A DNA stretch of 64,000 nucleotides from Sulfurovum sp. NBC37-1 (GCF_000010345.1 NC_009663.1:186001-250000); one strand, 5' to 3'; positions 1-8,938 are shown, numbered from the stretch's first letter. The notes: generated by a model not told the origin, from the letters alone. Program-made: numbers and translations.

Positions 1-1
1 A

Positions 2-541
2 GAGAATAAAGAGAAGACCTACTGGCCTCATATGATAGTAGGTTTTCTACTCATAGGGATCACCCTTGGATATTGGACGGTGAAGCATGCCACCTCCCTG
101 CCGGTACAGGAAGAGAACGAGTATATGCTCAAATACCAGAAGGCCGATATGAATATCAATGAAATTCTTGAAAAACAGAAGGCCTTCGATAAAAAGTACA
201 AGATCATTATCTCAGATGTTGAAATGCTCCCAGTGAAGAAAAACGAGGTGCTTCATAGAAAGCAGAAGCCACAGGTAAAACTTGCCAAAGGTAAAAACAC
301 TTTTTCTTATGAAGTAGTTAATGTAAAAAATGCAGATGTACCCGATGCCAATGTGAGCTTTCTTCTGACGCGTCCACATACCAAAGTGGATGATGTTATG
401 ATAGAGACAGTTCCTTTTTCAGACGGAAAGTACAGAGTAACGGTTTCTGTTGAAAAACCGGGACGCTACGTGCTCCGCTTTAGAGCCAGGATCGGTGAGG
501 CTGTCGGCTATTCCGATACACCGGCTTATCTTAAGCCCTAA
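2..541 (+). CDS. FixH-like cytochrome oxidase assembly protein, 5' partial
   Basis: The reading frame is open to the left edge, with codons for ENKEKTYWPH before the first visible ATG at 32, so the true start probably lies outside the window. The visible protein has one membrane helix (IVGFLLIGITLGYW) followed by an extracytoplasmic domain ending in a beta-rich segment (GRYVLRFRARIG), the layout of FixH/YtkA-like proteins. Known FixH proteins work with the copper P-type ATPase in assembling cbb3 oxidase, so ccoNOP genes may lie upstream; that is inference. A GC-rich hairpin follows the stop directly. Confidence 0.6.
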   Translation, partial: ENKEKTYWPHMIVGFLLIGITLGYWTVKHATSLPVQEENEYMLKYQKADMNINEILEKQKAFDKKYKIIISDVEMLPVKKNEVLHRKQKPQVKLAKGKNTFSYEVVNVKNADVPDANVSFLLTRPHTKVDDVMIETVPFSDGKYRVTVSVEKPGRYVLRFRARIGEAVGYSDTPAYLKP

Positions 542-550
542 TGCCAAAAA

Positions 551-572
551 ATGGCAGGCGCTCGCCTGCCAT
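551..572 (+). terminator. GC-rich hairpin after the FixH-like gene
   Basis: Perfect inverted repeat ATGGCAGGCG / CGCCTGCCAT with no unpaired base between the arms, starting 10 bases after the stop. No strong U-run follows, so it could also be a REP-type palindrome; termination is the simpler reading. Confidence 0.5.
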
Positions 573-646
573 ACAAAGATACAGGTTTTCTCTGACAATT
601 TGACATATTTTTAGGTTTTATAGTCACTCTGTGATATACTTTTCCC

Positions 647-2977
647 ATGAATCAATTACATATCTACCCCACTTCCAGAGCTTTGAGAACCGTAAGCCAG
701 TCATTGAAAAACTCTGATGGATTCCTCCCGACACTGATGCGAATGGATGAGTTTGAAAAACGGGCAGTACTTGTGGAAGAAAGAACACAGGCCGACCCCC
801 TTCAACGTATACTTTTTCTTAAAGAAGCTTCACGGTTCGACAGTTTTGAAACATTGAAGGTCGATCGTGACCTGGTACGTTTTTTCAGTAAAAGTGACGC
901 ACTTTTTAAGTTCTTTGAGGAACTTTCTGCCGAGCATGTGGATTATGATACTTTGGTCCAGGCAGATGCCTATGCGGAATTTGACAAACACCTTGAAACA
1001 TTGGAACAGTTGCAAAGGCGCTACAAAGAGTTGCTTGAGGCAAAGGGTCTGACAGATCGGATGTTCATCCCACAGTGTTACACTCTAAATGAAGGCTTTG
1101 TCAAAGTGTATGAGAAGATTGAGGTATTTCTTGAAGGATATCTGAGCCGTTTTGAACTTGAACTGTTGGAGAAGATAGCGAAACATACACAGCTGATCAT
1201 CCATTATACAACAAGTACTTTCAACCAGAAGATGTTGGAGCGTTTTGAAGCCTTTGGTATTGAACTGCAGCCCAACAGGGAAGTTACTTTCGATCTTGGA
1301 AACAGACGTATTTTGAGCGACCATCCCGATACGCTGTCCATAGAAGCTTCTGTCTACAGTGTTGAGGAGCGTGATGAACAGGTCGCTCTGGCCTTTATGA
1401 AGATAGAAGAGATGGTACAGTCGGGCATTTCCCCTGAAGAGATCGTCCTGATCCTGCCCGATGAAGAATTCAAAAAACACTTTATGCTCTTTGATACACA
1501 TAACAATCTGAACTTTGCTATGGGGTACGATTATGCAAACGGACGTATCTACCGGTCGCTGGATGCACTGTATCGCTACTGGCAGCGGCATGACAGGGAA
1601 AGTGTCAGTCTGATAGAACGTTACGGCCTTCTGAAAGAGAAGATCGACAGTGTCAGTAAGACAGCACAGACAGGTGTGGAAAACTTTTTTGGATTTCTGG
1701 AGGAAATTGATCTGCTGGATGCAGAAAAACAGGAACGGGTAGAAGAGAAGTATCGGCATTTTCTTACACTTTTCCGGGATGAAACACTCACCTATAAAGA
1801 ATGGCTTTTTCTCTGGCTCAAAACACTCTCGAAGATCACTCTGGATGATGTACGCGGAGGGAAGGTGACAGTCCTGGGGGTGCTGGAGACAAGGGGTGTC
1901 TCATTCAAAGGTGTGGTGATCGTGGATTTCAATGAAGGTACGGTACCGGCATCGTCAAGTAAAGACATGTTCCTCAATTCGACGGTACGGACCTTTGCCG
2001 GGCTGCCGACACGACAAGACAGGGAAGCACTTCAGAAACAGTATTACAACCGTCTGCTGCAACAGGCAGAGAGTGCTGCTATCATTTACAGCAGTTCCGA
2101 GAGCAATCTGCCTTCAAAGTTTCTCTACGAGTTGGGTTTAGGCAAGGCCGAACGGCCCAAGGTACCACTTAGCCTCCTTTACGGCCATCCGTCACAGCTC
2201 AAAGCAGAGGAAGCCCCCGTCGTTGAAGCATTCGATGCGACTGCCCAAACCTGGTCGGCTTCGAGACTGAAGACCTGGCTGGAATGCAAGCGTAAATACT
2301 ACTACCGCTATATCAAAAATATCAAGGCTAAAGAAGAGGATGAGCTTAATGAAGGTGCTTTCCTTCATACCCTGTTGGAGCAGCTTTACAAAGAACAGGA
2401 CAGTTATGCAAGTGAAAAGGAGCTGACAAAGAGACTCCATGCGCTGATGGATGAGTTGCTGCTGGAAGAGGATGCAAAGAACCGTTACAGAAAACTGCTC
2501 TGGAGAGAAAAGCTCAAAGGTTTCGTAAAAAAAGAAATAGATCACTTCAAGGCAGAATGGCGTGTAGTGGAGAGGGAGCTTGAGGTCGTTGGCGAGATCG
2601 GCGGATTGAAGTTCAAAGGACGTATAGACCGTATTGACCAGAATGCAACCGATACACTGGTGCTTGACTATAAAAGTGGAAGGGTGGAAAAAGAGCCCAA
2701 AAAACTCAATCCTGAAAAGATCAGTGATTTTCAGATGAGTATTTACCGCCAACTGCTCCAAAACAGATATCAGAATATCTCTCTGGCTTTCGTCAATATA
2801 CTGGAAAAAGGAGAGAAACAACAGGTCACTCTGCTTGAAGAGAGAAACGCCCTTTTGGCAGAACATATCATTGACCTAAAGCAGACAAAAAGTTTTGTGG
2901 CAGAAAAATGTGATGATCTCCAGAAATGTACCTACTGTGAATTTGCCCTGATGTGTGGAAGAGGGGAGTATCTGTAA
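647..2977 (+). CDS. addB: AddB-like helicase/nuclease subunit of the AddAB recombination complex
   Basis: 776 aa. AddAB processes double-strand breaks to 3' tails for RecA. The N-terminal part is an inactivated helicase-like region. The C-terminal part is a RecB-type PD-(D/E)XK nuclease: RGRIDRID-like strand (KGRIDRID), then LDYKSG near residue 673 and QMSIYRQLL. Cysteines in LECKRK near residue 546 and in CTYCEFALMC at the C-terminus match the four-cysteine iron-sulfur staple of AddB. A -10-like TATACT lies at 635-640, just 6 bases before the ATG, so the mRNA may be nearly leaderless. The stop TAA is followed one base later by a REP hairpin and the RAYT gene, which separates addB from its partner addA. 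Confidence 0.88.
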   Translation: MNQLHIYPTSRALRTVSQSLKNSDGFLPTLMRMDEFEKRAVLVEERTQADPLQRILFLKEASRFDSFETLKVDRDLVRFFSKSDALFKFFEELSAEHVDYDTLVQADAYAEFDKHLETLEQLQRRYKELLEAKGLTDRMFIPQCYTLNEGFVKVYEKIEVFLEGYLSRFELELLEKIAKHTQLIIHYTTSTFNQKMLERFEAFGIELQPNREVTFDLGNRRILSDHPDTLSIEASVYSVEERDEQVALAFMKIEEMVQSGISPEEIVLILPDEEFKKHFMLFDTHNNLNFAMGYDYANGRIYRSLDALYRYWQRHDRESVSLIERYGLLKEKIDSVSKTAQTGVENFFGFLEEIDLLDAEKQERVEEKYRHFLTLFRDETLTYKEWLFLWLKTLSKITLDDVRGGKVTVLGVLETRGVSFKGVVIVDFNEGTVPASSSKDMFLNSTVRTFAGLPTRQDREALQKQYYNRLLQQAESAAIIYSSSESNLPSKFLYELGLGKAERPKVPLSLLYGHPSQLKAEEAPVVEAFDATAQTWSASRLKTWLECKRKYYYRYIKNIKAKEEDELNEGAFLHTLLEQLYKEQDSYASEKELTKRLHALMDELLLEEDAKNRYRKLLWREKLKGFVKKEIDHFKAEWRVVERELEVVGEIGGLKFKGRIDRIDQNATDTLVLDYKSGRVEKEPKKLNPEKISDFQMSIYRQLLQNRYQNISLAFVNILEKGEKQQVTLLEERNALLAEHIIDLKQTKSFVAEKCDDLQKCTYCEFALMCGRGEYL

Positions 2978-2978
2978 T

Positions 2979-3002
2979 GGAAGTGAAGACTTCAGTCTCA
3001 CC
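2979..3002 (+). repeat. REP-like hairpin, left end of the RAYT unit
   Basis: GGAA followed by a stem GTGA-(A)-GACT / AGTC-TCAC with loop TC and one bulged A, then C. It is an inverted counterpart of the repeat at 3568-3591: the two share 18 of 24 positions, and two of the differences are compensatory (A-T to G-C and G-C to A-T), so the fold with its bulge is kept. This is the arrangement expected for a REP pair bracketing a RAYT. Confidence 0.75.
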
Positions 3003-3030
3003 AAAAAAATATAGCTTCAGGGAGAAGTCA

Positions 3031-3558
3031 ATGAAACAGGGGGGACACTTAAACCTTCCTCATATTGATATGAAAGGATATTATCAGTTTATTACTTTCA
3101 GAATAAAAGAAAGTATAGACAGTTATCTGAAGCAACTGTATGCAAACAAGTATGACAGTGAAAAAATAAAACAGTATAAAATGGACCAGTATCTGGATAA
3201 AAGCATCAATGGAGCTTTTTTAAACGGTAGTCTGATACAGGAAATACAAAACTATTATTTTAATCATCACGGTAAAGAGTTTGATTTATATGCTGTGACT
3301 ATTATGCCAAATCATATTCATGCATTGGTAAAACAAAAAAGTTCATTAAGTGATATTGTCAGAATTCTTAAAGGCGGTTCAGCTCATATTATCAATAAAA
3401 GATTGAACAGAACGGGTAAGGTATGGTCAAGCGATTATTTTGATAAGGTAATAAGAGATGAAAAACACTTTCAAATTACATATGAGTACATTAAACACAA
3501 TGCTTTCAAAGCAAAACTGGAAGATGCAAAGGAAAGGTTTTATGGTTATTTTGAATAA
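3031..3558 (+). CDS. REP-associated tyrosine transposase (RAYT, Y1_Tnp family)
   Basis: 175 aa from ATG 3031, chosen because GGAGAAG sits at 3021-3027; an upstream ATG at 2977 would translate the REP itself. The single-strand transposase signature is present: MPNHIHALV (the HxH metal site of HUH enzymes), then W-SSDYFDKVIRDE with the likely catalytic tyrosine, and YEYIKHNAFKAKL, the counterpart of the usual Y-I-x-x-N-P motif. RAYTs cleave and join single-stranded REP hairpins. The gene is more AT-rich than addB and addA, and lies between them, so it probably arrived by transfer. Flanking hairpins at 2979-3002 and 3568-3591 mark the ends of a ~613-bp unit. Confidence 0.85.
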   Translation: MKQGGHLNLPHIDMKGYYQFITFRIKESIDSYLKQLYANKYDSEKIKQYKMDQYLDKSINGAFLNGSLIQEIQNYYFNHHGKEFDLYAVTIMPNHIHALVKQKSSLSDIVRILKGGSAHIINKRLNRTGKVWSSDYFDKVIRDEKHFQITYEYIKHNAFKAKLEDAKERFYGYFE

Positions 3559-3567
3559 AATGAGAGA

Positions 3568-3591
3568 GGTGGAACTAAAGTTTCCACTTCC
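3568..3591 (-). repeat. REP-like hairpin, right end of the RAYT unit, inverted
   Basis: Read on the minus strand: GGAA, then stem GTGG-(A)-AACT / AGTT-CCAC with loop TT. It is in inverted orientation to the left copy at 2979-3002 and has the same bulged A. It ends one base before the ATG at 3592, so the element extends to the edge of addA. Confidence 0.75.
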
Positions 3592-3609
3592 ATGTATGTG
3601 GATAAAATT

Positions 3610-6345
3610 ATGAGTTTTAAACCTTTTTTGGCCTATTCGGCATCTGCGGGGAGTGGTAAGACTTTTGCGCTCTCTGTACGCTACATCTCTCTGCTTTTTA
3701 TGGGAGAGCCTGCAGGAAGCATACTGGCAGCGACATTTACGAACAAGGCGGCAGCAGAGATGCGGCAGCGTGTGGTGGATTCACTGCGTCACCTTGGGGA
3801 GAACAAGGCATTCCTCGATGCCATTGAGGTAGAGACAGGGATGAGCAGGGACGTACTGTTCCGGAAACAGCCGGAAGTCTTGAAACGATTTCTTTCCTCT
3901 ACATCCCATATTGTGACACTGGACAGTTTTTTCTCGAAGATCCTGCGTTCTGCCTCTCTGGAACTTGGACTTGAGCCTGATTTTGTGACTAAGGAACAGC
4001 CCAAGGAAGAGCTGGAGAAACATTTTCTGGATGAAGTAGATGCGAACGGTATGCTTTCCGATCTGGTGAAACTGGCCATGGACATTGAAGATAAACGCTT
4101 CAAGAAGATATTTGACCTAATGCAGAACTTCTACAAGGTCGATCCGCTGCTTCCTGCTCAGTCAGAAGTGACACTTTCCATAAGCAAAGAGGAAGAGGCC
4201 TGTGAAATACTGCGTCTGGAAATGCTCAAGGCACTTGAAAATGCCGGTGCGCCTGACCGCTGTCTGAAGCAGTTCGATACCAAAAACACTAAAGAACTGT
4301 TCAACAAAAAGCTGTTTGAGAAGGAGACGCTGGGTGAGCATTCCTGGTACAAAAAAATAGCCAACGGGGAGATCGAAGCTGTTTATGCCGCACTTAAACA
4401 GAGGCTGCTGCTTTGGGCAAAAGCTAAAGAAATGGTTGTACTGCATCATCTCTTCAGTATCTATGATTATTACAAAAATGCAACGATCACGAATGCAAGA
4501 AATTCGGGGGTGCTTACCTTTAATGACCTGAGCTATTTTACCTACCGGCTTTTGCAGGAAATGCCTTCGAGTGAGTTCCTGTACTTCAAGATCGATGCAA
4601 AGTTCAGACATATTCTTCTCGATGAATTTCAGGACACCTCTACACTGCAGTTCCTGCTGCTCAAACCGCTTATCGACGAGATTTTTTCCGGACAGGGGCA
4701 GAGTGATTTCAAGTCCTTCTTCTATGTGGGAGATACCAAGCAGTCACTGTACCGTTTTCGTGGTGGGGTGGAAGAGCTCTTTGACAAGATCGCCCAGAGA
4801 TATGGTGTGCAGATCGAACAGATGGACACCAACTACCGAAGCAGCAGGTATGTAGTGGAACAGGTAAACCTCTGGTTCAAAGATACGATGGAGGGCTACG
4901 TGCCCCAAAAAAGCAAAACGGATGCAAGTGAGGGATATGTAGAGGTCTTTGAGTCCGAAGAGATCATTGACGATGCAGTTGTGCAGGCACAACGTCTTCT
5001 GGAACTTGGGGTCGACGTAGATGACATAGTATTCCTGGTCAGTACCAACAAGGATGGGCAGAATCTGCAGGAGGCCTGTGAAAAAGAGGGTATTCATACA
5101 CTGCTGAAAACCTCCTCCTCTTTGAAGAATGTACCGAAGGTCGCTGCGCTGGTCGCTATGGTTTCCTATCTGTTCGGTGGGGAGAAGATCGATGCGGAAG
5201 CGATGCTCCTGAAGGTGGGCAAGACACTTGATCGAATCGATCTTGAGTGGTTCTCTGTTTTTATGAGCCCGTTGCAGATCGTGGACAGGCTGATACGGGA
5301 ATTCGGCTACTTCGACAATGACCGCAATATGCTCAAACTATTGGAGTTCGCCTCATCGTTTTCGGATATCCCTACATTTTTGGATGAGTTTAGAACCTCG
5401 AGTATTTCTGTGGCGGCCCACTCCATTCATGGTGCGAATATCATGACGATCCATGGTTCAAAAGGGCTGGAGTTTGAATATGTGATCGTGCTGGACAAGC
5501 TGACGCGTCCCAACAGTGATAAAGCCCCGCTTATCTTCCATTACAATGATGATCTCCATATTGACCAGATACTCTACCGAACACAGAACAGGGAACACTT
5601 CGATGGCAACTATGCAAGGATTATGGAGGAGAGAAGGGCTTCTTCTCTCAAGGATAGAAAAAATGTGCTCTATGTGGCATTGACCCGTGCGGTGGAGGGA
5701 TTGATCGTTATTAAGAAGCCGGAAGGGTCCATTTTCGATGAGATCAATATCTTTCCGATAAAGATCGGAGAGATAAGCGTTAAGTGTCCAGTATTGGGTG
5801 TCAAGGAAGAGAAGAGCAGGGGGAGCGAAGTAGTATCGGTGACTATTTCTGATTACGGTACACAGGAGGTTGGTACGAAAGAGGATGAGGAAGAGAAAGA
5901 CTACGAAGCGATCCTTTTTGGTACGGCACTGCACTACACGCTGGAGATCATGGGAGATTTTGATGAGCAAAGCCTGAAATCAGCCTTGGTCTCTCTACGG
6001 AACCGTTACGGACAGCTTTTGGGCCATGAAGGTTTGGCCCAGATCGAAAAACGGGTCAGGTCTTTGATTGAAAATGAAACATTCCAGGCACTCTTGAACG
6101 AGGCAAAGATCATGAAAGAGCAGTCGCTCTCTTTTGAAGGGGAACTGAAACAGATTGACCTGCTTCTGGAATATGACGACCATATGCTGGTGATCGATTA
6201 CAAGAGTTCGAAGAAGTATGCCCTGAAGCATCAGGCTCAGGTCAATTACTATAAAAGAGCGATCGAAAAAATTGCAAAAAAGCCGACTGAGGGGATGATC
6301 ATTTATCTTTTGGAAGATAAAATTGAGATAGTAAACTTAAAATAA
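3610..6345 (+). CDS. addA: AddA-like UvrD-family helicase/nuclease
   Basis: 911 aa from ATG 3610 (MSFKPFLAYSASAGSGKT); an in-frame ATG at 3592 abuts the RAYT repeat and looks secondary. SF1A helicase motifs run in order: Walker A SAGSGKTFALS, TFTNKAAAEM, Walker B ILLDEFQDTS, GDTKQSLYRFRGG, MTIHGSKGLEFEYVIV, NVLYVALTRA. The C-terminus is a second PD-(D/E)XK nuclease (LVIDYKSSKKYALKHQAQVNYY). Together with addB it forms the break-processing complex. No clear ribosome binding site precedes the start, and the RAYT insertion may have replaced the original spacer or disturbed co-transcription with addB. Confidence 0.9.
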   Translation: MSFKPFLAYSASAGSGKTFALSVRYISLLFMGEPAGSILAATFTNKAAAEMRQRVVDSLRHLGENKAFLDAIEVETGMSRDVLFRKQPEVLKRFLSSTSHIVTLDSFFSKILRSASLELGLEPDFVTKEQPKEELEKHFLDEVDANGMLSDLVKLAMDIEDKRFKKIFDLMQNFYKVDPLLPAQSEVTLSISKEEEACEILRLEMLKALENAGAPDRCLKQFDTKNTKELFNKKLFEKETLGEHSWYKKIANGEIEAVYAALKQRLLLWAKAKEMVVLHHLFSIYDYYKNATITNARNSGVLTFNDLSYFTYRLLQEMPSSEFLYFKIDAKFRHILLDEFQDTSTLQFLLLKPLIDEIFSGQGQSDFKSFFYVGDTKQSLYRFRGGVEELFDKIAQRYGVQIEQMDTNYRSSRYVVEQVNLWFKDTMEGYVPQKSKTDASEGYVEVFESEEIIDDAVVQAQRLLELGVDVDDIVFLVSTNKDGQNLQEACEKEGIHTLLKTSSSLKNVPKVAALVAMVSYLFGGEKIDAEAMLLKVGKTLDRIDLEWFSVFMSPLQIVDRLIREFGYFDNDRNMLKLLEFASSFSDIPTFLDEFRTSSISVAAHSIHGANIMTIHGSKGLEFEYVIVLDKLTRPNSDKAPLIFHYNDDLHIDQILYRTQNREHFDGNYARIMEERRASSLKDRKNVLYVALTRAVEGLIVIKKPEGSIFDEINIFPIKIGEISVKCPVLGVKEEKSRGSEVVSVTISDYGTQEVGTKEDEEEKDYEAILFGTALHYTLEIMGDFDEQSLKSALVSLRNRYGQLLGHEGLAQIEKRVRSLIENETFQALLNEAKIMKEQSLSFEGELKQIDLLLEYDDHMLVIDYKSSKKYALKHQAQVNYYKRAIEKIAKKPTEGMIIYLLEDKIEIVNLK

Positions 6346-6378
6346 ACTGAATTTAAATAAATTTTAAGATTAAGTGGG

Positions 6379-6384
6379 TACAAT
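6379..6384 (+). promoter_or_regulatory. Predicted -10 element of rplM-rpsI
   Basis: TACAAT in an AT-rich stretch, about 55 bases before the rplM ATG. Campylobacterota sigma-70 promoters often show only a clear -10 box, so no -35 match is expected. Confidence 0.45.
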
Positions 6385-6439
6385 CCGTCCACAAAAAGAT
6401 TTGCTTTGCAGATTTTTATCTAAAACAAGGACAACCATC

Positions 6440-6865
6440 ATGAAAATGACAAAGGTACTAAAACCTTCCGAAGTACAGCGTGACTGGGTTTTGATCGATG
6501 CTGAAGGTAAAACTTTCGGTCGTATCCTGACTGAAGTCGCTACACTTCTAAGAGGTAAACACAAGCCATCATTCACACCAAACGTAGACTGTGGTGATTA
6601 CGTAGTGATCATCAATGCGGAAAAAGCGAAATTCACAGGTGTCAAACTTGAGGATAAAGAGTATTTCACTCACTCAGGCTACTTTGGTTCAACCAAAAGT
6701 AAAAAACTGGGCGATATGCTTGAGAACCACACAGAGAAACTTTACAAGCTTGCTGTAAGAGGTATGCTGCCAAAGACAACTCTTGGTAGACAAATGCTTA
6801 AAAAACTGAAAGTATATGCCGGTGCAGAGCACCCACATACTGCACAAATTAACAAGGAAGCGTAA
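6440..6865 (+). CDS. rplM: 50S ribosomal protein L13
   Basis: 141 aa, the normal family length, from ATG 6440 ([16 protein letters not shown]). The longer frame beginning at 6374 lies over the promoter and was rejected. Conserved L13 segments: [27 protein letters not shown], cut here as WVLIDAEGK and [11 protein letters not shown], then [11 protein letters not shown], the H-S-GYFG segment and [14 protein letters not shown]13 binds 23S rRNA early in large-subunit assembly. The usual partner rpsI follows after 2 bases. Confidence 0.96.
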   Translation: MKMTKVLKPSEVQRDWVLIDAEGKTFGRILTEVATLLRGKHKPSFTPNVDCGDYVVIINAEKAKFTGVKLEDKEYFTHSGYFGSTKSKKLGDMLENHTEKLYKLAVRGMLPKTTLGRQMLKKLKVYAGAEHPHTAQINKEA

Positions 6866-6867
6866 TC

Positions 6868-7257
6868 ATGGCGACTATTTATGCAACAGGAAAAAGAAAA
6901 GCGGCTATCGCTAAAGTTTGGTTGACACCAGGTAACGGTGAAATGCTAATTAACGGTAAAACACTTGACCAATGGTTGGGTGGACACGAAACACTTAAAA
7001 TGAAAGTAAGACTTCCTCTTGAAGCGACTAAGCAGCTTGAGTCTATGAACGTAAAAGCGACTACACTCGGTGGCGGTTACTCTGCACAGGCAGATGCATT
7101 GAAGCACGGTATCACCAAAGCATTGGTTGAATTCGAGCCGTCTTTCAGAGCGATCTTGAAGCCTATGGGTCTTCTTACTCGTGACTCAAGAGTGGTTGAG
7201 CGTAAGAAACCAGGTAAGAAAAAAGCGAGAAGATCTCCACAGTTCTCAAAAAGATAA
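6868..7257 (+). CDS. rpsI: 30S ribosomal protein S9
   Basis: 129 aa, full length. Begins [19 protein letters not shown] and ends in the basic tail [14 protein letters not shown] that reaches toward the P-site tRNA in known ribosomes; [15 protein letters not shown] is also typical. Translationally coupled to rplM (2-base gap). Confidence 0.96.
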   Translation: MATIYATGKRKAAIAKVWLTPGNGEMLINGKTLDQWLGGHETLKMKVRLPLEATKQLESMNVKATTLGGGYSAQADALKHGITKALVEFEPSFRAILKPMGLLTRDSRVVERKKPGKKKARRSPQFSKR

Positions 7258-7541
7258 TCGGTACTTTCCGTTATCTCTTCTGTTCAGGCCCTTCGGGTTT
7301 GGCAGAAACTCCTTCTATCTATTTCCCTTTCTATTCAAATTCAATTCAAAAATATGTTAGTATGCGAATGTTATTTCTACTTTTTTAGAAAAAGTAGAGC
7401 AAAAAGCGTCACTTCACAAGCGTGCTGACGATACTACAGCTACAGCGTGTTTGCTCTGCAAAATATGCACGCTTTCGTATTGGCACGCCCAGTGCTCAGT
7501 GACAAAGTTGTTATGCAGTATGTATTTTATGAGGAGACAAT
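7258..7541 (+). other. Intergenic region with a multi-arm inverted repeat
   Basis: No gene seen. Between 7408 and 7503 several complementary segments nest: GTCACT (7408-7413) with AGTGAC (7498-7503), GCGTGC (7420-7425) with GCACGC (7483-7488), and GCGTG (7445-7449) with CACGC (7468-7472), which encloses TTTGC/GCAAA. The ~96-bp unit resembles in size and design the structured repeats at 20807 and 28992, but no clear sequence identity was found by eye. Confidence 0.4.
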
Positions 7542-7760
7542 ATGACCATATGGAAATATGAAGAGAGTAAAGAGACGCACCGTTTGGTGAAGATATACAA
7601 AGAGGATCACGGTGAGGGTGAATATATGGGTGATCTGGATGAAGAAAGTATCAAGAAGATGATACTTGAGATTAAGCCTGATATCGATATCGCTCAGGCT
7701 TACGGGACGCTGGCATATTTTGGGATGCTGCCTATCCTGGTGACGAAAAAGTCTTCCTAA
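7542..7760 (+). CDS. Small conserved-looking hypothetical protein
   Basis: 72 aa, acidic and soluble (WKYEESKETHRLVKIYKED ... LEIKPDIDIAQAYG). GAGGAGA 10 bases before the ATG supports translation. No family recognised. Its stop overlaps by 4 bases the stop of the convergent deformylase-like gene. Confidence 0.55.
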   Translation: MTIWKYEESKETHRLVKIYKEDHGEGEYMGDLDEESIKKMILEIKPDIDIAQAYGTLAYFGMLPILVTKKSS

Positions 7761-8578
7761 TAGGGGTTGACCAGGAAGTAGGCGCCTATGGCGAAGGCCA
7801 GGGCGGCAACGGTGCGTTTGACCATTACCCCTATGTTGTTCCCTATCTGACAGGAGCTGCATTGTTTATATTTTTTGGCTTCGTACTGCGCATAGAAGAA
7901 AAAGCCTATCATCAACACAATGATGAGCGGGAATGCGATCTTGTCGAAGGTATAGATGTTCTCTACGGTCTCTTTTGAAAATTTGAAAAGCGGTGTCAAA
8001 AGAGAGAGTCCCATCAGGATGAGAAGTTTGTCTGTAAAACTGACAAAATAGTCTTTTCTTGAGAAAGTAGGGCAGACATCATCTGTCTGAGGCATGAGCC
8101 CTTTCCCTGCCAGAGCATCGAGTATCTTCTCTCTGGTATTTTTGTCTACCTTGTCGAGTATGTTTCCGCCAAAGGTAATATCTATCTTTCTCTGCAGTGT
8201 CGCAGCAAGTTCCCTATCTTCGATGTCTTCGTAATGTACCTGTCCGTTACGGTCTTCATACACCAGTTTTATCTTCCCGTAACGCGGGATGGTGACCGTC
8301 ACATCCGGGTAATGGATGCTGCTCTCTTCGGAGTCGAAAAGGTCTTCATTCTTGATGATACGCGGATTGATATATTCGTGATACTCCTCCCCCTCTTTGA
8401 TAAGAATAATATTGTAGGGATAGGCGATCTGCATAGCAGCCATAGCTTTGATGTCATGTGCCAGCATTGTATCGCGCATATCTTCCAATACGTCCCAGAG
8501 CGTTTGGTTGAAAGAACGTACATCCGTTGAGGTGCAGTTCATTCTGTCGTCGGGGTAGATAACCAGTTTTTGTACCAT
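7757..8578 (-). CDS. Peptide-deformylase-like protein without catalytic residues, fused to a membrane domain
   Basis: 273 aa. Residues 1-150 follow the peptide deformylase fold: KAMAAMQIAYP (44-54) occupies motif I (GxGLAAxQ), EESSIHYP (84-91) motif II (EGCLS), and LQRKIDITFGGNILD (128-142) motif III (QHExDHLxG). The metal-binding Cys, both metal-binding His and the catalytic Glu are all replaced, so removal of formyl groups is not expected. Three hydrophobic segments follow (about 183-199, 215-230, 256-271), with KQCSSC between the last two. The role could be binding of N-termini at the membrane; that is speculation. AGAAGA precedes the ATG. Confidence 0.6.
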   Translation of the reverse strand: MVQKLVIYPDDRMNCTSTDVRSFNQTLWDVLEDMRDTMLAHDIKAMAAMQIAYPYNIILIKEGEEYHEYINPRIIKNEDLFDSEESSIHYPDVTVTIPRYGKIKLVYEDRNGQVHYEDIEDRELAATLQRKIDITFGGNILDKVDKNTREKILDALAGKGLMPQTDDVCPTFSRKDYFVSFTDKLLILMGLSLLTPLFKFSKETVENIYTFDKIAFPLIIVLMIGFFFYAQYEAKKYKQCSSCQIGNNIGVMVKRTVAALAFAIGAYFLVNPY

Positions 8579-8690
8579 AGTGTCTTCTTTTTCTTTATTG
8601 TGAAACAGAATGGAAATCGAAATTCTATTTTAAAATAAGGAAAGTTTGGATATCTTCACTCCCCCAAAAAAGAGGAATGCGGATAGGAGA

Positions 8691-8855
8691 TTAACCGTGG
8701 CTTTTTCTAACAACAATGATCATCTTGATATTGATCGCGATGAATCTGATGAATTGCCAGATAAGGCAGGTTCTCATGAACTTGACAAATCCTGTGGGAA
8801 CCATGGTTGTAAAGTTCTGATCATAAGGTTTAACTGTTTCTTCAATTCTTTGCAT
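8691..8855 (-). CDS. Small membrane protein downstream of sqr
   Basis: 54 aa from the ATG at 8855, preceded by AAGGAAAG; the longer frame to 8921 runs through the hairpin and was rejected. Sequence begins MQRIEETVKPYDQNFTT and contains a hydrophobic helix (LIWQFIRFIAINIKMIIVV) ending in a basic tail. It is in the same direction as sqr, 83 bases after it, so it may help hold SQR at the membrane or be read from the same transcript. No family recognised; too short for many gene finders. Confidence 0.6.
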   Translation of the reverse strand: MQRIEETVKPYDQNFTTMVPTGFVKFMRTCLIWQFIRFIAINIKMIIVVRKSHG

Positions 8856-8882
8856 GTCTTTCCTTTTTATTAATTTATCTTT

Positions 8883-8909
8883 TGGTATCCAAACATTGTT
8901 TGGATACCA
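8883..8909 (-). terminator. Perfect hairpin between sqr and the small downstream gene
   Basis: TGGTATCCAAAC / GTTTGGATACCA, 12-bp arms with a 3-base loop, 29 bases after the sqr stop. Lacking a clear U-run on the minus strand, it may reduce rather than stop read-through into the small gene, or stabilise the sqr message. Confidence 0.5.
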
Positions 8910-8938
8910 TTTTTCTCGCATAAAGCTTTAAACCGTTT

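Noticed and set aside
2953-3030. Longer N-terminus of the RAYT (GTG 2953 or ATG 2977)
   Set aside because: It would translate the left REP hairpin, and ATG 3031 has a good ribosome site.
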